Shown one piece after another: positions 8,274 to 16,631 of a stretch of 64,000 bases of DNA. Every line of letters starts with the position of its first letter. The stretch's first letter is position 1. Origin of the DNA: Halostagnicola sp. A-GB9-2 (lineage in GTDB: Archaea > Halobacteriota > Halobacteria > Halobacteriales > Natrialbaceae); NCBI RefSeq assembly GCF_030068615.1, contig NZ_JASJOC010000011.1:36722-100721 (forward strand), written 5' to 3'. The notes under the pieces are model-generated. The model was not told the origin of the DNA and searched no databases. It saw only the letters and a list, made by a program, of their open reading frames with translations. Both the position numbers and the translations under genes were made by a program.

Positions 8274-8658
8274 GGATAATCGCTTCGCCGGATTGGGTGA
8301 CGCCGTCGAGGATGAAACGCCGGAGACCGAATCGGCGGGCGACCGGGAGTCGACCGATTCGGGTGCCGACGACGGCGGGGTCGAACTCGAGCACGAGGAA
8401 GACGAAATGGACGAGGAACCGGATCCGACCGCATTTCCGTTCGACGATACGACGAAAAAGACCGTCTACGTCAGACCGGAGACGGTAGATGATCTCGAGG
8501 ACGCACAAGCGCTGGTCGACGCACAGTTGCGAACCGAACACGACGTGCGTAACTTGACGGGGCGGGAGTTCTACGACGCGGCGTTCCGACTCGCGGCCGC
8601 CGATACGGACGGACTCATCGACGAAATCCTCTCGGAGCGCGAACGAGACGGGAACTGA
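8266..8658 (+). CDS. small acidic protein with ribbon-helix-helix-like C-terminal region; probable ParA partner
   Basis: 130 aa from ATG 8266 (MPEDNRFAGLGDAVEDE), overlapping the parA stop by 8 bp, so translation is coupled. Residues 1-58 are acidic and probably disordered. The C-terminal half begins FPFDDTTKKTVYVRPETV (a beta strand followed by helix), then two further helices (DDLEDAQALVDAQLRTEH and REFYDAAFRLAAADTDG). Strand-helix-helix order fits an RHH DNA-binding protein such as SegB, ParG or omega, which partner small ParA ATPases and bind short tandem repeats. No homologue is named here with certainty; function is inferred from position and predicted shape. Confidence 0.75.
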   Translation: MPEDNRFAGLGDAVEDETPETESAGDRESTDSGADDGGVELEHEEDEMDEEPDPTAFPFDDTTKKTVYVRPETVDDLEDAQALVDAQLRTEHDVRNLTGREFYDAAFRLAAADTDGLIDEILSERERDGN

Positions 8659-8735
8659 TTATTCGGCCATACCATCATGCGCTTCCTGTCTGGCTCCTCT
8701 ATTTTGCGCCCGCTCAGTCTATAAATAGTATCCCG

Positions 8736-9545
8736 CTATAGGTTCTCGGTTAGTTCCGACTTCGAATCGGAAACGACGCGTTCCGCGATGGGTGCTCTAC
8801 ACTCGTTACAGACGGCTGTCACGACGGTTGTAGGCCGTTGGCAACAGTGCTCGTCGCGCTCGACGGTTCGCTCGATGGCTCCGTCACACGTCGGACAGCG
8901 CTCGAGGAGCAGCCGAACGCGTTCGAGCAGGTCACGCCGGTCCCCGGCCTCGAGCGTCTTCCAGTCGGTTACCAGTTCGCTAATACAGTCGGCAGCGGCG
9001 ACGTCAGCCGCGAGTGCAGGCACGGAGGGCCACCGGAGGCGGCGTGAGCCGTCGACCGTGACGGCGAGGTCGTCCAGTCTCCGAACGTCTCCGTCGACCA
9101 TCGCGGCGATTTCCTCATCGGACGGCGGCGAGCGCCGGTAGCGTCTGGCCTCCAAATACAGCTGTTCCCGGACGTCGGCACGGAGGCGAAGACGTTCTGC
9201 GCCTTGATTTTCGAGGAGCCCGGCGGCAGCCAGCGTGTCCCAGTCGATTTCAGCAGTCCCGATCGATCGATCGGTTGAACGCTTCCCGAACAAGGAGAGA
9301 ACTGGGGCTGGAAGGTATTCCCTGGTGAGCGTCGGCGTTCCGGGGACGAGATAGCCGCGGAGCACGATTACGGTAACGAACGCCGTGAACGCGACGACAC
9401 CGGCCGCTATCGTGGCAATGGATCCGATCGCGGTTGCGAGGAGGGCCGCGATCAGGAGGTTTACGACCGTACACGGGAGACATCGATTCTCGCCCGTGTG
9501 TCGGGGGTTTCGAACGCTCGAGATCGACTCGAGAGGGAGACGCAT
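8736..9545 (-). CDS. haloarchaeal membrane protein with C-terminal Cys-rich zinc-ribbon-like region
   Basis: 269 aa from ATG 9545 (MRLPLESISSVRNPRHTG); the frame is open to 9788, but the arginine-rich upstream part does not look like protein. Residues about 26-32 read NRCLPCT, followed by two transmembrane segments (VVNLLIAALLATAIGSIA and VVAFTAFVTVIVLRGYLV). A soluble middle domain follows, then CPTCDG...CC...CNEC, likely one zinc ribbon, near the C terminus. I recognise it only as a conserved haloarchaeal hypothetical. It ends 77 bp from the end of the parA operon, in convergent orientation. Confidence 0.7.
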   Translation of the reverse strand: MRLPLESISSVRNPRHTGENRCLPCTVVNLLIAALLATAIGSIATIAAGVVAFTAFVTVIVLRGYLVPGTPTLTREYLPAPVLSLFGKRSTDRSIGTAEIDWDTLAAAGLLENQGAERLRLRADVREQLYLEARRYRRSPPSDEEIAAMVDGDVRRLDDLAVTVDGSRRLRWPSVPALAADVAAADCISELVTDWKTLEAGDRRDLLERVRLLLERCPTCDGAIERTVERDEHCCQRPTTVVTAVCNECRAPIAERVVSDSKSELTENL

Positions 9546-10068
9546 ACGTAACCGGTGTTCTCTATCACGGTGTGGAGTATAAACCCGAAACCCGCTGGTT
9601 CCGGCCGGCCGGTCTCGGTGGCGATTCCGACGGGATCGTAACCGTCGGGCGGTACGCGACCAGCGGCGTTCGACGGGAGTAAGAAAGCGGTTCACGAGTC
9701 GGTAGAGGATCACGCCGAACGGGCCCAGTAGCGGGCTCGAAGGGCCGTATCCAGGTTCGGTCACCGCCGAGGTGTACATCGCGTCCATCGCGGCCTGTCG
9801 GCGGGTAGCCGCCCGGCACGAGGTCGATTTGGGACGATCTACCGGGCGTTGTGGCGGCTCTCGTCGGATCGACTACAGGACGGTCGGCCACCTACCGTTG
9901 CCGTTCGAAGGGACCCGAGTTGATTGTGCACTCTCTCAGTACCGTCCTCGAGACGACTCTCCTATCGTCAGTAATAATCACTGGTTGATTTTTCACAACT
10001 CTCTCACCTGTAATCACAACAACGTTTACAAACACGAGGGTGGTCAATTCCCTGAGGATTGATACCAA
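9546..10068. other. intergenic stretch, no gene supported
   Basis: This 520-bp gap has open frames on both strands, all rich in Arg/Pro/Ser and without family features. Near its right end ACGTTTACAAACACG (10022-10036) is a plausible TATA region for the dehydrogenase gene starting at 10069. Confidence 0.5.
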
Positions 10069-11235
10069 ATGTCAATGGACGCTGTCGTCTATCAGGAACC
10101 GCACGAAGTCGCCGTCGAAGAAGTCGACGAGCCCGAAATCGAACACGGAAACGATGTCATCGTCGACATCACGACGACGTGTATCTGCGGGTCGGACCTC
10201 CACATGTACGAGGGTCGAACCGGTGCCGAACCGGGGATCGTCTTCGGCCACGAGAACATGGGGCTCGTAACCGAAGTCGGCGACGCCGTCACGACTCTCG
10301 AGGTGGGCGATCGGGTCGTGATGCCGTTCAACGTCGCCTGCGGGTTCTGTCGGAACTGTGAGAACGGCTATACCGGCTTCTGTACGAACGTCAACCCCGG
10401 CTTCGCGGGGGGTGCGTACGGATACGTCGCGATGGGGCCGTACAAGGGCGGGCAAGCCGAAAAGCTTCGAGTACCGTTCGCCGACTTTAACGCGTTAAAA
10501 TTACCGGAGGGCGACGAACACGAGGACGCGTTCGCGCTCCTCGCTGACATCTTCCCGACGGGGTGGCACGGTACCGAACTCGCGAACCTCCAGCCCGGCG
10601 AATCGATCGCCATCTTCGGGGCCGGCCCAGTGGGGCTGATGGCCGCCTACAGTGCCAAGATCAAGGGCGCTGCCGAGATCTACGTCGTCGACCGCGTGGA
10701 GAGTCGCCTCGAGATGGCCGAAGACCACTGCGACGCTCAGGGGATCAACTTCGAGGAAGACGATCCCGTCGACCAGATCGTCGACGCACACGGCGACGAG
10801 GTCGACAAGGGTGTCGACGCAGTCGGCTACCAGGCGATCGATCCCGAGACGGATCCAGGCGACGACGCCTACGATCCGGCTCGAGAGAACCCCGCGATCG
10901 TGCTCAACCAGCTCATCCAGACCGTGCGCCCAACCGGCGAAATCGGCGTTCCCGGGCTGTACGTCCCGTCGGACCCCGGCGCACCCGACGAAATGGCTGC
11001 TCAGGGCCGACTCGGCATCGACTTCGGGAAGCTCTTCGAGAAGGGCCACAAGTTCGGTACCGGCCAGTGTAACGTCAAGGAGTACAACCGCCAGCTCCGG
11101 GACATGATCATCGAGGGTCGCGCCGATCCCAGCTGGGTCGTCTCCCACCGAGTCGACCTGGATCGCGCACCGGAGATGTACGAACGATTCGACGACCGAG
11201 AGGAGGGCGTCATCAAGGTTCTGCTCGAGCCGTAA
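10069..11235 (+). CDS. fdhA: zinc-dependent glutathione-independent formaldehyde dehydrogenase / alcohol dehydrogenase family protein
   Basis: 388 aa, full length for the family. Catalytic zinc motif CICGSDLHMYEG (residues 38-49), FGHENMG, the four-cysteine structural zinc site CGFCRNCENGYTGFC, and the Rossmann fingerprint IFGAGPVGLMAA are all intact. The inserted segment around AVGYQAIDPETDPGDDAYD and the GGAYGYVAMGPYKGGQAE stretch distinguish this group, which oxidises formaldehyde or other aldehydes/alcohols with NAD and does not need free glutathione. Monocistronic in appearance, preceded by a TATA-like element about 40 bp upstream and GAGGATTGAT just before the ATG. Physiological substrate uncertain. 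Confidence 0.88.
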   Translation: MSMDAVVYQEPHEVAVEEVDEPEIEHGNDVIVDITTTCICGSDLHMYEGRTGAEPGIVFGHENMGLVTEVGDAVTTLEVGDRVVMPFNVACGFCRNCENGYTGFCTNVNPGFAGGAYGYVAMGPYKGGQAEKLRVPFADFNALKLPEGDEHEDAFALLADIFPTGWHGTELANLQPGESIAIFGAGPVGLMAAYSAKIKGAAEIYVVDRVESRLEMAEDHCDAQGINFEEDDPVDQIVDAHGDEVDKGVDAVGYQAIDPETDPGDDAYDPARENPAIVLNQLIQTVRPTGEIGVPGLYVPSDPGAPDEMAAQGRLGIDFGKLFEKGHKFGTGQCNVKEYNRQLRDMIIEGRADPSWVVSHRVDLDRAPEMYERFDDREEGVIKVLLEP

Positions 11236-11315
11236 CCGGCTCGTTGACGGTCTCTAAACGTCGTTCCCGAACCAACCGGCTCGAGGCGAAACGCGGCTGA
11301 CTAACGCCTCCATCC

Positions 11316-11519
11316 TTAGCTACGCATCCACACCATCGGATGGTTCTCACGAAGGTGGTTCTGGTACCGCTTGATCAGTGTCGGGTACGATTCCGCGACC
11401 GCGTCCCACTCACAGTGGTCGCACTCCCGTTCGACCGTGTCGTCTCCGCTGTGGACGTACCCGCCCGTTCGATCCATGCTCGTCGTCGAGCGCTCGTACG
11501 GCATGACTCTTTCGTCCAT
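11316..11519 (-). CDS. small C2H2-like zinc-finger protein
   Basis: 67 aa from ATG 11519 (MDERVMPYERSTTSMDR); later in-frame ATGs at residues 6 and 15 are alternative starts. The core ECDHCEWDAVAESYPTLIKR, followed by YQNHLRENHP, has two cysteines and two histidines spaced like a single zinc finger common in tiny haloarchaeal proteins. Partner and target unknown. Confidence 0.6.
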   Translation of the reverse strand: MDERVMPYERSTTSMDRTGGYVHSGDDTVERECDHCEWDAVAESYPTLIKRYQNHLRENHPMVWMRS

Positions 11520-11627
11520 CCGACGACCTTTGTTCGGCCAACGATCACTGACGTTCGTTCCATCGTACCGTCTCCGTAGTGCTTGTGCCCTGTTCGACGG
11601 GCCGTCCGCGCCGGCGGAGAAAACCGT

Positions 11628-11810
11628 ATGTCGATGACAACCGTATCCGAACGTATGTGCAAGTACTGTAGCTACTCCTACCACGATGGCTGGACGCAGC
11701 TACTCGAGTACGACGACGTGTACCAAGACGGACGCTACGGTCAGGTCGAATCCGAGTCGACTCACGGCTTTCACGAATCTTGGGCGGAACTCAGCGAGGA
11801 ACTCGAGTAG
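11628..11810 (+). CDS. small CxxC-motif protein
   Basis: 60 aa from ATG 11628 (MSMTTVSERMCKYCSYSY). One CKYC pair, an aromatic-rich middle (YHDGWTQLLEYDDVY) and an acidic tail. It lies between two oppositely oriented genes, 18 bp from the end of the CobW gene. Codon use and acidity fit a real haloarchaeal gene, but I do not recognise the family. Confidence 0.45.
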   Translation: MSMTTVSERMCKYCSYSYHDGWTQLLEYDDVYQDGRYGQVESESTHGFHESWAELSEELE

Positions 11811-11828
11811 CTGTCCGAACACACTTTC

Positions 11829-13088
11829 TCACTCGAGCGGGAACGGATCAGGAACGATATCCGCGTTCGATTCCGCCGTGTCTGGCGCATCCGACTCCGC
11901 CCCGTCCGCCGCATCGAATTTCGCCGCGTCCTCGAGCAAGCAGTCCTCGAGTTCCTCGCGGATCCGTGCCTCGTTCATCTCCCGACCGATGAACACCAGT
12001 TGCGTTCGGCGTTCGTCGTCGGGTCGCCAGTTGCCGAGCGGACCCGCCTGGACGGACGGACCCGCCTGACTCACGCCGATGACCTCCTCGTACCCGGCGA
12101 CGAAACAGACGCCCTTGGCGCGAACGATTGCGCCGTCCCATTCCTCGAGCCACGCTGCCAGCCGTTCCGGGTGAAACGGGCGATCGGATCGGAAGACGAA
12201 CGTCGAGATCCCGTGTCTTTCGGCGGCGCTCGGGGTCACGTGGTCGTGTTGGTGGTCGTCGTCCTGCTGGTGTCCGTGCTCCTCATGGTCGTGGCTGTGT
12301 GAACGCTCGTGATCGGATTGGCTGTCGTGATCGGGGTCGCGGCCCGCTTTGCGAAGGTGGCGCTTCCACCCCTGCGATCGCTTTGCCTCCTCGAAGTCGA
12401 ACCGATCAGTCTCGAGCACAAGCTCCGGGTCGATATCGCAGTAGGTCGTCCGCACCCGCTCGGCTCGCGGCTGTAGTTCCTCGACGACCGCCTCGAGTTC
12501 CTCGAGCGTGTCGTCGGGCAACATATCGGCCTTGTTGAGCAACAGGACGTCGCAGAACTCGATCCCCTCGACGAACACCTCGCTCAGCGGACGTTCCGGC
12601 GTCGACGTGGCATCCTCCGAGAGCCGATCCTCGGCGTCGAACTCCTTCCAGAAACCGTAGGTGTCGAGCACCGTCACCATCGTATCGAGCCTGAACGGGT
12701 CGGGCGGGTCGCTCGAGTCGGATGGATCTCTCGAATCGGTCTTGCCGCCCCCGGTGAACACTCGAGCGACCGGAATCGGCTCGCTGATCCCCGAGGACTC
12801 GACCACCAAGGCGTCGATCTCACGATTCTCGGCCAGACGCGTCGCTTCGTCGCGGAGGTCGCCTTGCAACCGACAGCAGATACAGCCGTTCGTGAGTTCG
12901 ATAATCCCGTCGTCCTCGTTGGCTCGAGCGATCAGCTCCGCGTCGACGTTCACTTCCCCCACGTCGTTGACGATCACCGCAATTTGCCGCCCCTCCGGAT
13001 TCGACAACACGCGATTGACCAGCGTCGTTTTTCCGGCACCGAGGTAGCCACTGACGACCGTTACGGGAATTGTCTCGGTACGGTTCAT
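11829..13088 (-). CDS. CobW/COG0523-family GTPase metallochaperone
   Basis: 419 aa from ATG 13088 (MNRTETIPVTVVSGYLGAG); an ATG 12 bp upstream (13100) is also possible. Walker A GYLGAGKTTL, the metal-binding signature NGCICC in IELTNGCICCRLQGDLRD, and ESSGISEP are diagnostic. Before the C-terminal CobW domain lies a His/Asp-rich stretch (HSHDHEEHGHQQDDDHQ) that should bind Zn, Co or Ni. Such proteins deliver metal to client enzymes using GTP. It follows the VOC and NMT1-fold genes on the same strand after about 145 bp, so a metalloenzyme of that operon is a possible client. Confidence 0.9.
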   Translation of the reverse strand: MNRTETIPVTVVSGYLGAGKTTLVNRVLSNPEGRQIAVIVNDVGEVNVDAELIARANEDDGIIELTNGCICCRLQGDLRDEATRLAENREIDALVVESSGISEPIPVARVFTGGGKTDSRDPSDSSDPPDPFRLDTMVTVLDTYGFWKEFDAEDRLSEDATSTPERPLSEVFVEGIEFCDVLLLNKADMLPDDTLEELEAVVEELQPRAERVRTTYCDIDPELVLETDRFDFEEAKRSQGWKRHLRKAGRDPDHDSQSDHERSHSHDHEEHGHQQDDDHQHDHVTPSAAERHGISTFVFRSDRPFHPERLAAWLEEWDGAIVRAKGVCFVAGYEEVIGVSQAGPSVQAGPLGNWRPDDERRTQLVFIGREMNEARIREELEDCLLEDAAKFDAADGAESDAPDTAESNADIVPDPFPLE

Positions 13089-13232
13089 GTGGTACTTCAT
13101 ACCACGAGCCGTGCAGTACTAAATGACCGGCCGCCTTTCGTCGACAGTCTCGAACGAAGACAGGTTCCAACGCCGATTCTCGGTCCTGTCGTCAGCCGTT
13201 CCCGTCGTCATCCGGGAAGCGCTCCCGAACAG

Positions 13233-13661
13233 TCACTCGACGTCGTCGTGCGTCAGCAGGGTCCGCTTGCGCTCGCCGGCGGGCGGGTCGTACGTGATCA
13301 CTTCGAGGAGGTTGCCGTCCGGATCGAGGAAGTAGAACCCCTCGAACTCGTCCCAGTCGTACGGCCCCTGGTTGGGAAACTGGTCGTCGAGGACGCCGAC
13401 GAGGTCGTCGTAGTCCGCCCGCGAGGTCTCGAACGCGAGGTGGGCCTTGTCCAGCGGGTGCTCGAGTTCGTTCGGCTCCCAGCCGTCGGCCCGTCCCGTC
13501 TCCGCGAGCGTCACCACCGTCTCGCCCGCCTCGAACATCGCGTGCTCGCCCTGAAAATCGGACGGCGGGCGCTTTACCGCGAGTCCGAGTTCGTCGCGGT
13601 AGAAGGCATAACAGGACTCGAGGTCGTCGACGTCGACGTTGATGTGATCGACCGCGCGCAC
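13233..13661 (-). CDS. VOC (glyoxalase/extradiol-dioxygenase fold) metalloprotein
   Basis: 142 aa from ATG 13661 (MRAVDHINVDVDDLESCYAF). The pattern is that of a single VOC module pair: N-terminal DHINVDVDD with a metal-type His, central KAHLAFE with a second His, and GFYFLDPDGNLLEVITYD with the terminal Glu ligand. The fold hosts glyoxalases, dioxygenases and resistance proteins, so the reaction cannot be named. Its start lies 2 bp from the stop of the preceding NMT1-fold gene; it is the last gene of that four-gene operon. Confidence 0.85.
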   Translation of the reverse strand: MRAVDHINVDVDDLESCYAFYRDELGLAVKRPPSDFQGEHAMFEAGETVVTLAETGRADGWEPNELEHPLDKAHLAFETSRADYDDLVGVLDDQFPNQGPYDWDEFEGFYFLDPDGNLLEVITYDPPAGERKRTLLTHDDVE

Positions 13662-13663
13662 GA

Positions 13664-14635
13664 TTAGGCATCACCCGAGATTCGGTCGGCGTACTCGGTA
13701 AGCACCGTCGCGTCCGAGTCAAGGTAGTCGTTCGTCCACGCGTCGTCCGGCTCCACCGGCCCCTCGAGCAGGTCGGTCTCAGCTAGGGCGGCTTCGAGTC
13801 GATGCCATCGCTCGGGATCGTGGGTTCCCCAGCCGGCCGCTCGAAGCTGATCGGTCAACTGGAGCGATCGCGACGCAGTCTCGAACTTCTCGCGTTCGAT
13901 CTCCCGACGCCGCTCGAGGGTAGCGTTTCGCGACACCAGCGCGTCGATCGCCGCCGCCGGATCGGTCGTCGCCGCGGCCCATCCGCGTGCAGTAGCGCGC
14001 AGGAACGCGCGTATCGTTTCGGGCTCGTCCGCCGCGAACGCCGGACTCGTGACGAGCGTCATGCCGTAGACCGGCAGCCAGTCTCCGATGAGGAGTTCGT
14101 CGGCGGTGCGGTCGTGCTCGCGCTCGAGTTCGAGGCCGTTGGTGACGACGCCGACGGCGGCATCGATCTCCCCCTCGAGCAGCCGGTGTTCCACGCGGTG
14201 GTGGGTCCGCGGATCGACGTTGGGGAGATCGACCTCGTCGCGGATCCCCGCGTCCTCGAGCAGTTGGGCCGCGAGGATGCGCGTCTTCGTCGCCGACGGC
14301 GCAACGGTGCGCCCGGCGAGTTGCTCGGGGCGCTCGAGGGGTTCGCCGAAAACGTCCCGGAGGGTGTAAACCGCCGCCGGGGTCTTTCCTGTGACCGCCG
14401 CGACGGCCAGCGGCTCGAACCCCTGGCTCCGCACCGAGAGCACGGCGCTGGCCCCGGCGAGTCCGACAGTGGTCTCGTTGCGGGCGGCCTGCTCGGCCGC
14501 GTAGGGGGAGCCGTGGCCCTCGACGAACGCTACCTCGAGCCCTTCTGCCTCGTAGAACCCTCGCTCTCGCGCGAGGAAGTACGGGGCCTGAAACCCGTTG
14601 GGTTCCCAGTTGAGCTGAAACGTGATCGACGTCAT
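13664..14635 (-). CDS. NMT1/THI5-fold protein without signal peptide (third of three)
   Basis: 323 aa from ATG 14635 (MTSITFQLNWEPNGFQAPY). The start reads straight into the first strand of a type II periplasmic-binding-protein domain: FLARERGFYEAEGLEVAFVEG, then GLAGASAVLSVRSQGFEPLA and LAGRTVAPSATKTR. No Tat or Sec signal and no lipobox precede it, unlike the lipoprotein-type binding protein at 41.7 kb. It overlaps its upstream neighbour by 4 bp (ATGA). Either a cytoplasmic enzyme, as known for DszB desulfinase, 4,5-dihydroxyphthalate decarboxylase and THI5, or an intracellular ligand-binding protein. No permease or ATPase gene is nearby. Confidence 0.8.
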   Translation of the reverse strand: MTSITFQLNWEPNGFQAPYFLARERGFYEAEGLEVAFVEGHGSPYAAEQAARNETTVGLAGASAVLSVRSQGFEPLAVAAVTGKTPAAVYTLRDVFGEPLERPEQLAGRTVAPSATKTRILAAQLLEDAGIRDEVDLPNVDPRTHHRVEHRLLEGEIDAAVGVVTNGLELEREHDRTADELLIGDWLPVYGMTLVTSPAFAADEPETIRAFLRATARGWAAATTDPAAAIDALVSRNATLERRREIEREKFETASRSLQLTDQLRAAGWGTHDPERWHRLEAALAETDLLEGPVEPDDAWTNDYLDSDATVLTEYADRISGDA

Positions 14636-15645
14636 ATGAGGTCCTCCTGAAGATCCACCCGGAACGTCCCCTCGGGGATGTGATCGACGCCGAGTGCGTC
14701 CGCCCCTGCAACCTCGAGGAGGTGGTCGAACAGCCGTTCCATTCCGTCGACCGTCTCCTCGTTCCAGTCGGCGACGACCATGTCCCGCCAGCCGTCGCGA
14801 ATCGCGCGTCCGACGGCGGGATCGTCCTCGTACATCAGCCGTTCGCGGATCTCGACCCAGAGGTCGTCGTCGGTTCCCAACCGCTCGACGGCCTCGCGAT
14901 AGGCACCCGTAAACGCGCGAATCGTCTCCCGATCATCCGAGAAGAACTCCTCGCTCGTCAGGAACGTCGAGATCGGGAGTTTGTTTTCCGTCCCCGACAG
15001 CTCCTGGACGAGCCGAGACATCGGGAGGACCTCGCGGTAGTCCTCGCTCCGGGTGATCTCGGGGACGATCTGCCAGAACTGGCAAATCGCGTCGACCTCG
15101 CCGTCGGCGAGCATCCGAGTGAGTTCGACCTTCGAGCCCGACTCTACGGGCGTCGCCTCCTCGTCGGGATCGAAGCCGTGGTACTCCCGGCACGCGGCGC
15201 GGACGAGGATCCAGTTTTTGTCGAGCCGACGGACCACGCCGATTCGCCGATCACGGAGGTCCTCGAGCCCCTCGATCGGGGAATCCGTCGGTGCGACGAG
15301 CCCGCCGACGGTTCGGCCGTAGGGATGGAAGGCGACGATGGACGCGCCCTCGGCGCGCTCGCGGGCGGTCGAAATGTAATCGATGTCGATGAGGTCCGCC
15401 TCGCCCTCCTGCAGTTTCGCCTCGACGGTTTCGACGCCGCCCTCGAGTTCGTCGGAGACGAGCCTGACGTCGAGGTGGAACCCGTGATCGTGATCGAGCT
15501 CGAGGCGTTTGATCGCGTAGAGCAGGTACCGAGGGCTCCCGTTGTGTTCGAATCGTGCTCGCAGGATCGGTCGATCGCCCGGGTCGTCGTGGTGGTCGTC
15601 GAACTCGGCCTGTTGGCCCTCGACATCTATCGTTCCGTCAGGCAT
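14632..15645 (-). CDS. NMT1-fold protein without signal peptide (second of three)
   Basis: 337 aa from ATG 15645 (MPDGTIDVEGQQAEFDDH). After a short acidic leader it has GSPRYLLYAIKRLELDH, EADLIDIDYISTARERAEG, IEGLEDLRDRRIGVVRRLD and a C-terminal helical lobe, the order expected for the type II binding-protein fold. Sequence is clearly diverged from its two neighbours, so this is not a recent duplication. Overlaps the upstream gene by 8 bp and the downstream gene by 4 bp. Cytoplasmic localisation is inferred from the missing signal. Confidence 0.75.
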   Translation of the reverse strand: MPDGTIDVEGQQAEFDDHHDDPGDRPILRARFEHNGSPRYLLYAIKRLELDHDHGFHLDVRLVSDELEGGVETVEAKLQEGEADLIDIDYISTARERAEGASIVAFHPYGRTVGGLVAPTDSPIEGLEDLRDRRIGVVRRLDKNWILVRAACREYHGFDPDEEATPVESGSKVELTRMLADGEVDAICQFWQIVPEITRSEDYREVLPMSRLVQELSGTENKLPISTFLTSEEFFSDDRETIRAFTGAYREAVERLGTDDDLWVEIRERLMYEDDPAVGRAIRDGWRDMVVADWNEETVDGMERLFDHLLEVAGADALGVDHIPEGTFRVDLQEDLI

Positions 15646-16546
15646 CGGTTTCCCCCACTGGGCCGACGATGGCGTCGATCTCCGCCGCTTCGTCGATCAG
15701 GTCTCGGTCTTTCATCCACTCGAGGTGGGCCGTGAGTTCGTCGCGATCGGCGAGCTCCGGCGGGTCGTACCGAGGGACCGACACGCTTCGCTCGAGTTCT
15801 TTCACGTCGACGTCCTCGAACAGATCGGGCGCGACGCGGCGGTCTTTTTCGAGCATTTCGAGGTACTCCTCGCGGAAGGCCTCTGGTTCGGCGTTGATCG
15901 CCCGCGCGGCGCGGCCGTAGGCGGCGACGAAGGATTCGAGCGCCTCGCGGCCGACGGCGTCGGAAGCGACGATTCCCACGTGGTTCTCGAACTCGAGGAG
16001 TCGCTCGAAACCGAGGTGTGTGGCGAGGGTACTCTGGGGTTCGATGAGCGTCACGGCGTCGACGTCTCCCTCGCGCAGTGCGCGGAGTCGATCGGTGGGC
16101 ATTCCGCGGTGGACGAGCGTAATTTCGTCGGGATCGACGTGCTCCTCGAGCGCCCTCATCGCAGTGTACTCCTGGCCGGTCCGGCGGTTGACGGCCACCT
16201 CGGCGTTCGCGAGATCCGCGGGCGACTCGATTCCCGCGTCCGGTCGCACGAACACCGTGTACGGCTGGTCGGCGAACGTCCCCTTCGCAACGACGCGGCC
16301 GTCGTCCATGCGCCACGTCCGTCGGAGGCTCTCCCACTTGCACACCGGATAGATGTCGACATCGTGGTCGCCGGTCAGCGTTTCGTCCGCGGGGATGTAC
16401 TTGACGTCGACGGTGCGCCGATCGCGTTCGACTAGCTCGACTGTCAGCCCTTCCGCTTCGTAGTACCCCCGCTCGCTCGCCACCTTCTGTGGCAACGCGA
16501 ACGAGAACGGGAGGTGGAACAGTCGTAGTGTGTCACCACGAGCCAT
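15638..16546 (-). CDS. NMT1-fold protein without signal peptide (first of three)
   Basis: 302 aa from ATG 16546 (MARGDTLRLFHLPFSFALPQ); the frame is open to 16645 but the promoter must lie there. Binding-protein landmarks are VASERGYYEAEGLTVELVE, DVDIYPVCKWESLRR, IESPADLANAEVAVNRRTGQ and VDAVTLIEPQ. It heads the operon NMT1-NMT1-NMT1-VOC. The divergent cupin gene starts only 86 bp away. Like its partners it lacks any export signal. Candidate roles are decarboxylase/desulfinase-like enzyme or soluble sensor; none is proved by sequence. Confidence 0.75.
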   Translation of the reverse strand: MARGDTLRLFHLPFSFALPQKVASERGYYEAEGLTVELVERDRRTVDVKYIPADETLTGDHDVDIYPVCKWESLRRTWRMDDGRVVAKGTFADQPYTVFVRPDAGIESPADLANAEVAVNRRTGQEYTAMRALEEHVDPDEITLVHRGMPTDRLRALREGDVDAVTLIEPQSTLATHLGFERLLEFENHVGIVASDAVGREALESFVAAYGRAARAINAEPEAFREEYLEMLEKDRRVAPDLFEDVDVKELERSVSVPRYDPPELADRDELTAHLEWMKDRDLIDEAAEIDAIVGPVGETDA

Positions 16547-16631
16547 GGGAACTGCCTTCCACGAAGCATGGTATAAACGTATCACCGGAATGTTTATGCG
16601 TGGCTTCGTGGGCAGTGTATCGCGAGTGACT

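Noticed and set aside
9565..9891. Arg/Pro-rich open frame in the 9.5-10 kb gap and the upstream extension of the membrane protein frame to 9788
   Set aside because: No family features or halophilic acidity; the membrane protein has a natural start at 9545.
10022..10036. ACGTTTACAAACACG as a further nonamer site
   Set aside because: Only one or two units fit and no 9-bp phase continues on either side; read as a TATA region instead.
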